Positions 1 through 63,973 of a DNA stretch of 64,000 nucleotides are shown here, in pieces. Made by a program: the position numbers and the translations under genes. Positions within the stretch are counted from its first letter, which is position 1, and every line of letters begins with the position of its first letter. The notes beneath the pieces are model-generated. The model made no database searches and had not been told where the DNA came from. It was given only the letters and a program-made list of their open reading frames with translations. This DNA is from Glandiceps talaboti (taxonomy: Eukaryota; Hemichordata; Enteropneusta; Spengelidae), in assembly GCF_964340395.1 (NCBI RefSeq), contig NC_135555.1:7110431-7174430 (forward strand), read 5' to 3'.

Positions 1-1055
1 ATAATTACCAATATATCAATATCTTATAAATTTGCTATACGATTCACATACCATGATGGATATAGCTAAGATGTCATGTTATATATACCTTTTGGATATA
101 TCGAAGATGTATATACCCTTAGATATGACCGATAGGACTGTATAATTTGAATGATTTTGATATTCACCAATTAGTCGATATAGTTTTAATTATTAATGAG
201 AACGTCAAGATTGGGATATATTGATGACATCATGACTGGTATGTAATATGGAAACGAGCGGCGTAACAAGCACACGTGATTTATTCACCAAATGTGAGGA
301 TATGTGTACATTGTCAATAGTAGCACGCAGCTTAATGAATATACTCGCAAAAACATCAGTACTATGCCATGTATGTCATATAGATATTATAGTGTGGTGT
401 CTATTATAAATGAATACTTTGGAAAAGCATTTATGTTTCTTTACTAATTTTAGATGAGGTATTTTCCAACTTGTTGATCATAATCTCAACTAACAACTCA
501 AACACTTAATGCCTTGGAATTGCAGAAATAAAACAATTTAAAATAAAGTTTATCCTTTAAGGCAAACGTTTAAATGGCAATGATTTGTGTATAATCCGGG
601 TGCAATCTACTTTCCTTCATACGTCATTACATCACTTCCATGAAGGCTCGTTTAAGGAATTTCTCAAATGAATTGATCGAATAAGATATGATATTTGTTT
701 GCGGATCAGACTCCATAGTTGACATATAGTCACCACGCTTAGAAATCCAAGATACATATCATGTACGACATTCTATCTTTATAGTTGTAGTTTTAATAGG
801 TGTCAGCTACATGCCGTCCTGGTTAGACATGGACAGACGTATGAAATAGGAATGTCCGATGATCGTTAATACGTTAAATGTTCACAAGACAGATGGACAG
901 TTGAATATTGTTAACATAATAGGACAAAATAACAGTTTACATTGTAATGGATTCGAATTACTTTTAAGCTTGTACTGAAAATATAATCAAAAACCACCCT
1001 TGTGTACATATAGATTAAAACGTAAATATTGGACAAAAAATAGAACTAGTTTTAC
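1..1055. other. AT-rich sequence, no gene recognised
   Basis: Probably intron or 3' flank of the TRPC-like gene. A poly-G run lies just inside the gene at 1142-1155. I see no exon with convincing TRPC C-terminal content. Confidence 0.5.
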
Positions 1056-16028
<14,973 letters not shown>

Positions 16029-16246
16029 ATTGCTATAACGGTTATATACTCAAACGTGAAAGTAGTTTACGATTACGACCGTATTCTTACCAATTGATAC
16101 CTGCGAATGGCATAAGATAAATAATTTATACAATTAATGTATAAACATTAAAAACTAATGTTGAAAAAAATATGTGGATCACAACACGATGATCATTAAT
16201 TGTTAAAGCAGTACTTTAACACATGTTTGACTACACTGACAAGAAT

Positions 16247-16378
16247 GTGTCGGATTCAAATAGATGCTCAGTGTCGGACTCAAAATAGATGCTCAGTGTC
16301 AGACATATATTAGATGCTCAGTGTCGGATACAAATTAGATGCTCAGTGTTGGACTCAAATTAGCTGCTCAGTGTTGTT
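16247..16378. repeat. 25-bp minisatellite, about 5 copies
   Basis: The unit GTGTCGGAYWCAAATTAGATGCTCA, imperfect, starts at 16247, 16271, 16296, 16321, 16346 and partly at 16371. Confidence 0.9.
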
Positions 16379-16923
16379 AACAAAGGGAGGAATCTGGTCA
16401 AACTTGGATATATTTCTATACCTTATATGATAATTTTGATGAGAAATGCTTGTAAAATACCTTCTGAACTTTGGGTAGATTTACCTAGTAATTGCCCTTA
16501 ATCACAACACTATTGAATTATATTTACAAATATGTATATAATAAAGCTATGAAGATAAGAACTTCCAAAGTAAATACTTTGTAATATATTTGTTCTCAAT
16601 TTTGCTCTGTGTACCACAGAAAAGTATTTTTCACTACTGTATTTAAACTTTGAATATTGGCATGTGGCCTAGAAACACAATAAACATATTATACTAATGA
16701 ATTATGATTATAAATCAAGCCATATTAGAAACACTTGATGTCCATTGTCAACTTCAGTGATAATAAATTTTTGAATGAATGATTAAACGGACTACATCAA
16801 CCTCTCACGTACAAGTTGTTGGCAAAGTTTACTTTATATCTGGATTTAACATTGGACAAAACAAGTGGTCACAGTCAAGTGATATTTAGGGTGAAAAGCA
16901 AACATAGTTTATGAATACTGAAT

Positions 16924-17115
16924 TATTAAATCACCAAGAAATTTTGAAAAAAAATAAAAAATATTTGTAATTTAATCACCGAGATATTTTATGATCATAT
17001 CTAACTACTGTTTAAATTCACATAAAAAATATAAAAATGGGTCAAAGTACTTGTAATTAAATCACCAAAATATTTTGTGGCCATGTCTAACTACTATTTA
17101 AATTCATGTTTTAAA
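16924..17115. repeat. About 85-bp imperfect tandem duplication
   Basis: Two copies share AATCACC...ATATTTT...CTAACTACT..TTTAAATTCA (about 16975 and 17056), with a partial third copy upstream at 16924. Confidence 0.7.
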
Positions 17116-17214
17116 AAAATAATAAAAATAGCAACAATGGCATTGTAGCACAACTGTACAGGTGTTAAAAATGTTTACCCACATGCTGATCCATGCTACA
17201 TGTAGGTACAGGTG

Positions 17215-17700
17215 TTCATTTGCTGAATGACTATCCAGTGCCTATCGTGTTGTTATCGCTGCAATATATGTGATCACTTTAATGTTGCTATGGGTGGGGT
17301 CATGTTGCTAGACATATTTGCATATATTTTTTGAATGTTCGTTCACTTGTCTAAGAATCCCTGATGTTATCTTTGCTATACACATGATCATTTGACTGTT
17401 TCTATGAGCCTGGTCTTGTTGCCAGTTATATTTGCATACATTTTTCATTGTTTATTCCTTTGTCTATTAATCCCTGTTGTTATCTTTATGATATACGTGA
17501 TCATTTGGCTGTTGCCATGGGCGTGGTCTTGTTGCTAGGCATATTTGCATATACTTTTTTGAATGTGTGTTCACTTGTCTACGAATCCCTGTTGTTATCT
17601 TAGGGGAATACACCACCATTTGGCTGTTACTATAGGCGTAGTCATGGTTGCTAGGGGTATTTTCGTACATTTTTTGAATGTTTACTCACTTGCCTACCAG
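17215..17700. repeat. About 115-bp minisatellite, about 4.5 copies
   Basis: Units start near 17285, 17401, 17515 and 17630, with a half unit before them. Each carries GTTGCTAGGCATATTTGCAT-like sequence, AATCCCTGTTGTTATCTT and GATCATTTGGCTGTT. Divergence between units shows it is old. Function unknown. Confidence 0.85.
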
Positions 17701-17918
17701 ATGATGCTGTTATTTGATTTGTTCTTATGCTAGATTTTTATTGTTGTTGCTCTTTTGCTAGTATTTCTCATTTTGTAATGTTCAGACCGCTGAGACATGT
17801 TTGTGTAGTGGTCTTTAAACAATAAATTATTATTATTATTAAATGTATGTATGTAATAAACCTAATTGTGTTTGTACGGTCGAAGTGTAAAGTTTCGTGA
17901 TTATGTATTTTATTGCAG

Positions 17919-17990
17919 GCAATATGCCGATCTAACAGAAGTACAGTTAGTGGCTACTTTTTGGCAGGAAGGACCATGCCATTCTGGATG
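17919..17990 (+). CDS. Orphan exon of SLC5 (sodium/solute cotransporter) type
   Basis: A 72-bp, phase 0-0 exon bounded by a good acceptor (TTTATTGCAG) and a consensus donor (ATG|GTAAGT). It encodes 24 residues ending STVSGYFLAGRTMPFWM. The GYFLAGRxMxxW segment is the signature after the first membrane helix of the SGLT/SLC5 family, whose vertebrate genes carry this segment on a similarly small exon (from memory, not checked). No neighbouring SLC5 exon was found on the plus strand in 16.0-20.8 kb. It is therefore either an exon of a gene with very long introns or a leftover gene fragment. Confidence 0.6.
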
Positions 17991-19675
17991 GTAAGTGAGA
18001 TATGAACATGTAGTCCCACCATTAATAGTAATAGCATGATTGAAAACCTGCATCTGTTCTGGTGATAACTTCTGTAAATTAGTCATTAATGTCAAAGCAA
18101 CATTAATTTTCAATAAAATGCCATCCCTCTCAGATGAAACTTAAAGCAAAAAAAAATCTGAATAGTTTAGTTTAGTATGGTCTCGTCTGCAAACGTATAT
18201 AGCATTGAGATAAATGTAGTAACATCGCCACCAATGACGACTGTACATTACAATGTAGTGTTGGTTACCCAATGCATAGTCTTAGACCACTTAAATACCT
18301 GAATTATATTTTGTTAGTCGTTTGGATGAAGCATCTTCAGTAGCTATGAATTCATAAAATGGCTACTTTTATGAGGGTATTATGTAAGCATTGGAAGTAT
18401 ATACCAAAAAGGGTTTTCACTTGAAGCTTTTTTATTTAGCCTATGTGTATCAAAATGATATGGAACAAGTTTTGCATATACACATAATGCTTAAACCTGC
18501 ATGAACTGCAACTGGCATATTTGTTTCATCAAATAACCAAAAGATATACTGCATTCTCTATATATTCACAATATGTGTTAATTAGTGGTCAATATTATTA
18601 TATTAGGTATTTTTAGAGTAACATTTTTCAGACAACCACAATATATTCACTGAAAATTATCAAATGCCAATAATTAGATATTGAACATTTTAATCAGTGG
18701 TCGATATTATCCCCCTCAGCAGGACAGAAATTATGATCGCCGTTGAGGGCGCTAATGTTTGGGTGTTGACCCAAAAATCAATTTGATTTAATTTATCTTG
18801 TATACAGCTACAAACAATATGGTTATCCCCTGGTGCTGTAGAACTGTTTACGGTGCACGATATTACGAGTAAGTTATTGTATCTGACAAAATATTTTCAA
18901 AAAAAAGGTCTCAGTTGCTGCTAGTGCAGTTTTAAGACGACAACTGGATAGTTAATGTCATGTTTCTAATTTAATTGTTAATTAAAGACAAAAATCACAT
19001 ATTGTTACTGTTACTGTTTTTTATTCAGGATGAGGACAATACAGATGAACTGAAGTAAGACTAGTTATATTTCTTGTCCAATATTTATTGTTTAGATATG
19101 TAAATTTAGGATTTCTTATAAGTTTAGAATAATTACCTACTGTTATTTTGAACTAACATAGTGTTCTGTTTACACAAAATCTCATGTAAACAATTAACAT
19201 ATATAAAAACGGATTTTTGTCATTTTTCCTTTCGTATGTTTGTCCATTTCAAACACTAGCTATAGTGCACAGGACGGCTTGTGATTCCATCGGTTAATAA
19301 AAAAGAGTCTATACATGCCATGCGTCTTGCTTTTTCTGAGCAGGGTGAAATTATGTTATCTACGCGGAAACTGTTAACTGAGCTTATTCCCACAGTACCT
19401 TGTGAGTTAATATTCTATTCCAGGATGGTATTATTCTAGTATAGGATAATCATAACACAAAATAATGACGTTATTAGATATTCACTAAGGCTATGTGTGC
19501 GTGTGTCCCTTGTTCTGTGTCACCTTGACCCAGATTTTGCCCGAATTTCACTAAAATATTTCTGTTCTAATAGCTATTTCCCCTTCAGTAAATAATTATT
19601 GCGTGAGTCGCTCCTAGAGATCTATTACACATAAGCAATAATATTCCACTGATCTTTGTACGCCTTTCCAATAAA

Positions 19676-19772
<97 letters not shown>

Positions 19773-19835
19773 CTCGGTGTATAACAATCTGCTAAGGCAG
19801 TGCTCTATACCGCAGTGGCAGAGCGTAATAGTTTT

Positions 19836-19916
<81 letters not shown>

Positions 19917-20808
19917 TAACAAACTCTCAAGCTGTGCATGAATGGAATGGTACTTTTGACAGAGTATTAACATATTGCTGATGCTGTATCGCACACTATA
20001 TATATTTAATATGTGGATGCTACGTTTGAAGTAAAACACGACAATATGTCCATACGGCTTATAGCGTATATACAATAACAGATGTAGTCGGTGGGTAAAA
20101 AAAAAATATGTTGACATTTTATGCGCAACATATACCCTCCTAGTATTCCCCAAATCACACTACTTCAGTAAACAGAATGTTTAAAATACCAAAGGTGAAA
20201 TCTAGCAATATGGCATGCGATCCTGGTCGATGTCAACACATACGAGTTCCGATAAATCAAGTCGTGTGTTCTTTAAATATTGATCCTTTTTCAAATTTTG
20301 AGATATCGATACTTGTTCAAAAAAATCTTACAACTTCGATTTAAATGGTGTGCAATGAATTAAGGAGAGAGCTTTTAAGCAAAGTTGAAATTCGATGAAA
20401 ACGGCTAGACTGCTGATCATGATCACAACCCTCATAGGAAATCTTTCAAGTGGTTAAACATAGCACACCTGCCAATGGCGGCCGGTATTGACCTTTATCT
20501 AATAGTATTTGCATTGATTACTTCTAAAATCTCATGGGATCAACGTATTTATTTATAGCTACCGATGCAGAGTACTGATGGATTTTGGGTCTACTGATGT
20601 AATCGGCACTGGGTAGAATATTCACCAATTGAAATTATTTTTTTTTTTGTAATTGAGTGCCCTTTCACACACTTGATGAATTGTCCCTACGCGACTGTTT
20701 ACAACATTTCGTGCTATTCGCAAGTCGAAAAAAAATGATAGTGCCGATGAAGTTCTGCCCATCATATACAGCGAATGGTGCAATGCAAGGTGGGTGTTAA
20801 GCTGCGAC
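17991..20808. other. Spacer between TRPC/SLC5 exon and GPCR
   Basis: AT-rich. Two further splice-bounded plus-strand stretches (18808-18868 and 19029-19054) do not join into an open frame with the SLC5 exon. Two long (TA)n arrays at 19689-19771 and 19840-19908 flank a short repeated core. Confidence 0.5.
19689..19908. repeat. (TA)n arrays flanking a 60-bp core, copy 1
   Basis: The core at about 19772-19831 (AACTCGGTGTATAACAATCT ... GCAGTGGCAGAGCGTAATA) lies between two long TA runs. Nearly the same core, again inside TA runs, occurs at 22237-22296. Confidence 0.9.
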
Positions 20809-25181
<4,373 letters not shown>

Positions 25182-26302
25182 ACCTCATGTTCCTTCTGCA
25201 TTCCGAGTAAATGCTAGAACCAAGAACTGGCAAAATTCTGCAATGTTGTTCACTTTTGAGTACCACAAAATTGTACCCATTGACACAAGACACATGTGAA
25301 CACCTATCTTACTATCAAACGAAATTCAGTCAAACCAATTTGACTATGAGATGCTGAAAGGACTATTAATAAATACGGCGTTTTGGCTGTGTGTTATAAG
25401 CAACAAATAGTACATAAGGAATTGATTTGTACACAAACCAGAGAAACCCATGGTCACTACATCATGTCCAGCCTATGCCCCATGTCCAGCCTATGGACTG
25501 TCTGTCACTTCTCCATATATTGAAATATCGCCATGCATAGGCAAATTACGTACATGTGTATACCTGTGATTCTATGTGATTACTTATGTTTACCTAGGTT
25601 TATTTACAAATCACTTCTAGTGCGTAAAATAACAAACTGTCTACTCCTTATATGTTTTGGTGTTTTGCCGTTAGTGAGCTCCAAATATATGGGTTTGGTC
25701 TGTGGTTTTTTTTCACTTCGTCTTATTTTAAAACCTATTATTTCTAAGCTTACAGTATGTCACTGTTATGCGAAATTCAGCTCGAAGAAAATCATGATGT
25801 GTATTTAACTCGGCATGTTTGATTCCATGTCTTGAATATCATTTCCTTTCACATTTTCACCATATGGAAAACACCAGCATTCTCTTTTGAATATGGTACC
25901 AAACGTCACGAAACAAAACACAGACATAAACTGCCTTCCGCCATCTCTTTGACAGTGAATGCCTTCCGACATTTAACACTTGCACATTCAAGATTGGCGT
26001 GTCTAGGAATATAATAGAAATGTTTTATCTAAAAGTTAGAGTCAACGATTTATCGAGGAAGGAGAGTTTATCACTTTTTATGGGGACGGTGACGGAGCTT
26101 GTTTCAGTTGTTGTAGTTTAGTTTTAGTGTCTTTGTTCTAGCAACACAGGACAGATTTTGATTTGTTTGAGTTGGTGCATTCATTTGCTTTGCTATCATA
26201 CGCTTGTGCAATACCACACGTTATTGCCAACAATAAAAACCTTATTATAACCTCACCACCACCGCTACCGCCACCTTTTATCACCATCACCATCACCATC
26301 AC

Positions 26303-26355
<53 letters not shown>

Positions 26356-26514
26356 GCTAGGCATGCATATTATAAACATATACTGGTTACGTAATTAATT
26401 ATTTATTCATATCTTATTTTCAGTTTCATAAAAGTTGATGGCAATAACATCTTTAGCAAACAATCTCCCCTTTATGTGTTTGATCTATTTGCAGTTAGTA
26501 GTTGTTGTTGTGGA
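25182..26514. other. Convergent 3' flanks of GPCR (plus) and GH31 (minus)
   Basis: Contains the GPCR poly(A) signal at 25368, the GH31 poly(A) signal at 26402-26407 (minus strand) and a (CAT)n array at 26280-26355. No coding exon recognised. Confidence 0.6.
26402..26407 (-). terminator. Probable poly(A) signal of the GH31 gene
   Basis: AATAAA on the minus strand, about 110 nt after the GH31 stop codon. Confidence 0.6.
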
Positions 26515-41298
<14,784 letters not shown>

Positions 41299-42311
41299 TG
41301 TATATACGACGCGACGATTTTCAAGTGTTAGAGAAACGACAGGTGTGGGATATCGTAAATTTGGGACATTATCAGCTCTTTTTATCTAATTTATCGATTG
41401 CAATATTTATATATCTCGAATTGTTAAATAGTAACATTAACTGAATTGTTACGTACAATGTGGACGTTTTATTTGGAATGTTCGTAGAAACACATGGTAG
41501 AAACACGAAATGTGCGCCACCGACCGTCAGTATATTCCAGTAGACGCAACATCAAGATGCTTTTAAAATTTGAACCCAAGGTGTGTTTTTAATTATTGGC
41601 GACAATTACTGCATGCGAGAAGAAGTTCTGCTATACAAACTTAACTTTTGATGAAATTTTCCCCAAGTTCACTTTCGATCACCATTAAAAGTCAACTTTA
41701 GTGCTTGAGGGCGCTATCCACTGACCAGCAATTGCATTCTGTTTTGTCATTGACGTTATTAGGATTGCTACAATGTAACAGCACAAGAAGACGCCACTGA
41801 GAGATTTTATATTCATTGACACAAACATGCTGCCAGATGTAACTTAAAAAGTTTAATAGTATGCAAAGCACATAGGAAAGCTGAAATACATTACAGTAAA
41901 TGATTTATTTCTGATTTATTCCATTCAGTAGACTTGCTATCTATGATTTGTTAGCTATCTCTACCATTAGAAGACAACCAACAACCCCTACACTACAGAG
42001 TAAAGTGCATTGAGTAAATTTACTACACTGCTGCGAATTATGGTGGCACAAATTGACAAGACGATTTTTTATATACATATTCATTTTCAAACATCTCTCG
42101 AGTTTTAACTGCATTGTATGCAAAAGTACATGACAAATATGTTCAGTAACTGTTTGTTTCTTCTTCAGACATGTAAATATGATTTGTAGCTAGCAACCCC
42201 AACCGTTTGAAGGAAAACCCTACTACAGCATGTCGAGGTATTAAGTTGTACAAGCTAAGCTTAAAGTTATTAGCTAGCTGACGAGTGAAAATATTTACAT
42301 AGAAATATAGA

Positions 42312-42633
42312 TGGCCATATGGATTAGAATTTGGTATTTATTGTGGATTTTAATTTATAAAACAATTTTATCATGGCTTCCTACTTGAAAAATCAATGTG
42401 AAACAACATATGCCAAGTCCTTGTTTGTAACTCAATCAATGGCAAAAGATTAATAAGTGTGTAAAATGTTTGTTATTGTATGTACAATAACAAACTTTTT
42501 TAACACATTTTTTTTTAAGCTTTTTCCAATGTATATGTTGTTTCATATTGATTTTTCAAGTAGGAAGCCATAATAAATTGTTTTATAAAAAATAAAATCG
42601 AAAATAAATACCAAATTCTCATCCATATGGCCA
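42312..42633. mobile_element. Foldback MITE with TGGCCATATGG ends
   Basis: Left TGGCCATATGGATTAGAATT and right (reverse complement) TGGCCATATGGATGAGAATT. The arms match for about 100 bp, through ATGGCTTCCTACTTGAAAAA. About 322 bp and non-coding. Related copies lie at 24.4 kb and 21.2 kb, and end fragments near 30.67 and 39.39 kb. Confidence 0.8.
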
Positions 42634-44203
42634 CTTGTAACTACACTAATATAATACATGTCTTCAACAGCACTGAAATTGTATTCTGGTATTATTAGCA
42701 CACTTGATAGCATAATAGTGGCTTCCTTAAACATTATCGTAAACATACAATAAATTATGTCATCAAATTGTGTGTATGTTATCCATAGATGCCAGGTTGC
42801 AGTTCTGCCAATAGTGAGTGATAGTTTAATATGGTTCAGGACATAGAACACAACATACTGTATACATTTTTATCTACAGCAAGAATTACACCCCGAAATT
42901 TGTCAACTCAGCTTATTCCCATTTAGTGTGAATTACATCACTAAGATATGTGGTACTTTAATGAATTGTCATAATATACTCTATAACAATCCAGCAAAGA
43001 TATCAGTAATATTTCACTTTTCATAATAAGAAAATCTGTTTAAATACTAGTAACTTATACAGTATAGCAAGCCAGCCATGGATTTCAAAACAATCACCCT
43101 AAAAACAGAAAATATATCAGTGTCTTCAAAATGAACAGAATTGCAAAACATTACCACTGTATAGAAGGATGAAACTTCTCCTTACTCATGTGTCTTATAA
43201 AAATAAATGTATCCACTTACCCTTATAAATATCACCAAGGCAGATTGTTAGTAAGCTAAATAGAAATTAATAATAATAACATTATAAATTTTCCAATTTA
43301 CCATTCATTATTTATCTGGTTGGCATAGTTTCCATTATATTTTGTGGATCTGATGTTGTCTAACTTTATTCGAAACTGAAGTGATTCACACATTTTGGCA
43401 AAGTATAAAAGGTTCATGATTTCATTTAGTGTTATCTCTTCAGTTGTGCCACAATAAGATATTTCTTTTTATAAATCTGTTGCACCATCATTATTTTTCC
43501 CATTCATATTTTAATCCCAAACCAACGTGAGCCTTTAAAGCCTACAAATATTTCATCAGTCTCTGTTCAACTGTCTGTGAAAGGCTACATAAAAATTTAC
43601 ATATTAACTTTACAATATTTCTCTTGAATAAAATATTCCTTTTTGTACTAGAGGGATATTTGTTTGTATACAAAAAAAGTACAATTTGGGAAAACAGGAA
43701 TATTTTTGTTATGTTTCATGGGTCAGCTGGCTTCAATTAGGTGTGATAACAGTTTAAAGGCCAATGATTCAATGCTATGTTCTCACATTCGTGTTATCTT
43801 ATCAGTGAAACCATAGGGACTAGACAGGATCATTCTTTTGTTTGAAATCACCAGTTCTTACATCTTTGTCAGATCACCATTTCTTTCTCCAACTTTTCAA
43901 ACCTACACTGACATGTAATGGGTCGTTTAAGACATACAGATATTCAAGTCCATTTTCAAATTTTAGTGATAGACCAAACTTACATTAAGTTATCTTTGGA
44001 ATGATAGCATTCTCTTCATGTTTGCCTTAAATCAAAAACATCTATTCACAGTGAGGATTGAATTGGAGTGTTTTCATCTCAAAGTGTTTCAGTGTTAATT
44101 ATATAAGGTGAGTTTACTACATAAAATATATAGACCCAAAATATGGGCATAAATAGTTCATAACCAACTACTGTTATAATAATAATAATAATCGGTTTAT
44201 GTT

Positions 44204-44300
44204 CTATGGTGGTGGTCCTTGTGGTGGTGGTGGTCCTTGTGGTGGTGCTAAGGCCTGTCCTAGAGTTGTATCCCTTCTCCTGTTATAATAATGTAGTTAA
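44204..44300 (-). pseudogene. Tandem duplicate of the copine 3' terminal coding segment
   Basis: About 100 bp downstream of the stop, the sequence GGACAGGCCTTAGCACCACC and the following CCA/CAA codons repeat the end of the last exon. They read GQALAPPQGPPPPQGPPP then TAG. An acceptor-like CAG precedes it (about 44285), but in the wrong phase for exon 13. It is probably a relic of a local duplication, and an alternative tail is possible. Confidence 0.6.
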
Positions 44301-44304
44301 TGAT

Positions 44305-56279
<11,975 letters not shown>

Positions 56280-56420
56280 CTGTCAATTATCGACTTCACC
56301 TTTACTAAGCATCTAGTATGTGTATTTCCACCTTCTTTTCTTCTGCCGACGCCTGCACTTCGTGAAAGACCTGTCGTAGTCCCACCGCCAAGCTGTCCCG
56401 CATCAGGAAAGCAGCGATAT
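56280..56420 (-). other. Probable non-coding first exon and promoter of copine
   Basis: A strong donor (TTGACAG|GTAAGA) ends at 56280, preceded by a locally GC-richer, CpG-containing stretch. The copine ATG exon starts right after an AG (TTTTGCAAG|G ATG) at 55018, so a 5' UTR exon must lie upstream. This is the best candidate. The start of transcription cannot be fixed. Confidence 0.5.
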
Positions 56421-56522
56421 ACTTCCGTATGTTTGCGCGTTTATTTATATCATGCATTACTCCAGTAAGTGAGTACCGAGCAACTACATAGCATAACAGA
56501 CCCAATATATCATGGTAATTCA

Positions 56523-56936
<414 letters not shown>

Positions 56937-57183
56937 TTTATTTTGACTTTTTCTTTTTCTTTATTATGTTTTTAATATTACCATGTAAATTTTTAACATA
57001 GTTTTCACATCAAATGATGATAATTTACTTCTATTTCCGTGTAAATTTTCTTAGTAGCTTTTGGTCAACTTTTCTTTAAACTCACATTCCACGTCTTTTG
57101 AGACTGTAAGTTGAATTTACACAGTATAATCTCTAAATAAATAAATCTCTAAATAAATCTCTAAATAAACAAATCTCTAAATG

Positions 57184-57185
57184 AA

Positions 57186-57255
<70 letters not shown>
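57184..57255. repeat. (AAAT)n microsatellite
   Basis: A clean AAAT array, followed at 57671-57700 by a short (GACGA)n run. Confidence 0.95.
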
Positions 57256-57256
<1 letters not shown>

Positions 57257-57259
57257 AAT

Positions 57260-58964
57260 AAAATTCCGATCTACCCACCCTATTTTGTGAAGTTATGTTA
57301 TTAGAAAAAAAAATTTGTTTGCCTAAGATGATTACTGACTGTTTTTCCATTGTTCTACTGGTCACTGACTGGTTCAGTAAAATATGACAGTGTGGGGGCC
57401 AAAGAGACGAAAACTGTAAACTTAAACATCTCAGACAAGACTAGTTTAATTTCGAAAAAAATAAAAAGACAGAGTCTGCATACGTTAAGGTAAAATAACA
57501 AGAACACGAAACTGTTACAATGGTATATAATAACACAGTCATAATTTAATAAATCATAAAGAATAATTATATCATTCTCAATTCTCACCAACTTCAAAGC
57601 AACATAGAGGTTTGTCATTACTTTATCACGCCCACCCCCACCCCAACCCCGCTTTCGTGTCAATATGCACGAGAGACGAGACGAGACGAGACGAGACGAG
57701 GTGTGAGTGACGTGATCTGATGAAATGAGAAGATAATTATTAAGCCGCATATGTAAATTTACACCTCAATATATTGAACATGTAGTATCGTCAAAATAAC
57801 TCATCTGGCAACACAAATGACCAAAGAAAAATCTTGAAAATAATCAAAACACAAAACAATTTAACAAGAGTGAGGAGGAGCAAAACTTTCTTAAACTTGA
57901 CTAACGTGCAAAAGTCAGAATGGAAAATGAATGTACATCTTTATTAAATTTTCTGTGAAAACAGCTGTGAAAGAACTAAAAGCTACCACGCGTACCGTTT
58001 AGTTCGAGTTTGTAGTCTAGTCTGTCCCAAATCATTGTGGCTACTCCTCGACTATGACAGTCTTTGCACCAAAAATGTCTGACTTCATCAAACACTGATT
58101 TGAATAGTGATTTATAAACCATGACTTTGACAGCACATTAAGTCTCAATCTTCTCTCAAGTCAACTGGTTTAATCCAAGGAGTACCAAAGTCATACATCA
58201 GGGTAAAAAGTCAATGCAAGATATTATGAAATGAAACGGCAAAAGGGCCTAGCGCCATTTTATGGGTTTTTCTCTTTTAACAATTTTGATAATTTTAATA
58301 TGATTTCTGATCTCAGTCACGAAAGGCCAACCTTTCAAGATTCTGAAATACAACCAAGCAAATTATGAATTAAAGTTGGTTCGGCGTCAAAATATAAAGT
58401 GTCCAGTGAAAACATCTCCTAGCTTTCGTTTCTAGAAATTGCATATTTGTCAAAGACCTTGGTGATAGATTCCGATTGTTTACTGTTTCTTCTCTGATCT
58501 CACCAATGGATGCCATAAGCGGAGACAGACATGGGTAATGATGACTAAAGATAAATCTGCCTCAGAGCCATGCGTAAAGGCATAGTACCAAAAGTTGCGT
58601 TATTGGCCTTTTTCTCAAAATGGCATTTTCGTCATTAGACCCGTTTGGCACTTACCCCTTCAAACTGAAAAATGTTCATGCCTTCAGATCACCGAAGCCC
58701 AGCATAGATCTGGACCGAGCAGCGACACCTTTTGGGTTTATGTGTCATCGATTTGTGATCAAATTACATATCAAACAGATCCTTGACTCCGTATAGAACC
58801 ACCATACACCGTGACATTACTTGAGACATATCGCAGACCTATCATAGCCTTCACAATTACAATTTAACTTGCCAATTTGAACGTGTACGTGTTTGAGATA
58901 GATAGAACCACAGATCGTGTCGATCCGATCATCGAGATTGTAGGAATTAGTATTACAACACAAA
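57260..58964. other. Spacer and probable 3' UTR of the LDLa-domain gene
   Basis: No coding exon recognised. A minus-strand AATAAA at 57945-57950 could terminate the LDLa-domain gene, about 1 kb past its stop. Confidence 0.4.

Positions 58965-63973
<5,009 letters not shown>

Larger units (their letters stand above)
41299..44303. other. Spacer between GH31 start and copine end
   Basis: Both neighbours are on the minus strand. It probably includes the GH31 promoter and much of the copine 3' UTR. Minus-strand AATAAA motifs near 41906-41925 could end the copine mRNA. It also contains an inverted-repeat element at 42312-42633. No coding exon recognised. Confidence 0.5.

Noticed and set aside
19614-20153. 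179-codon minus-strand open frame
   Set aside because: Most of it is (TA)n read as Tyr-Ile plus the repeated 60-bp core. It has no splice or domain support.
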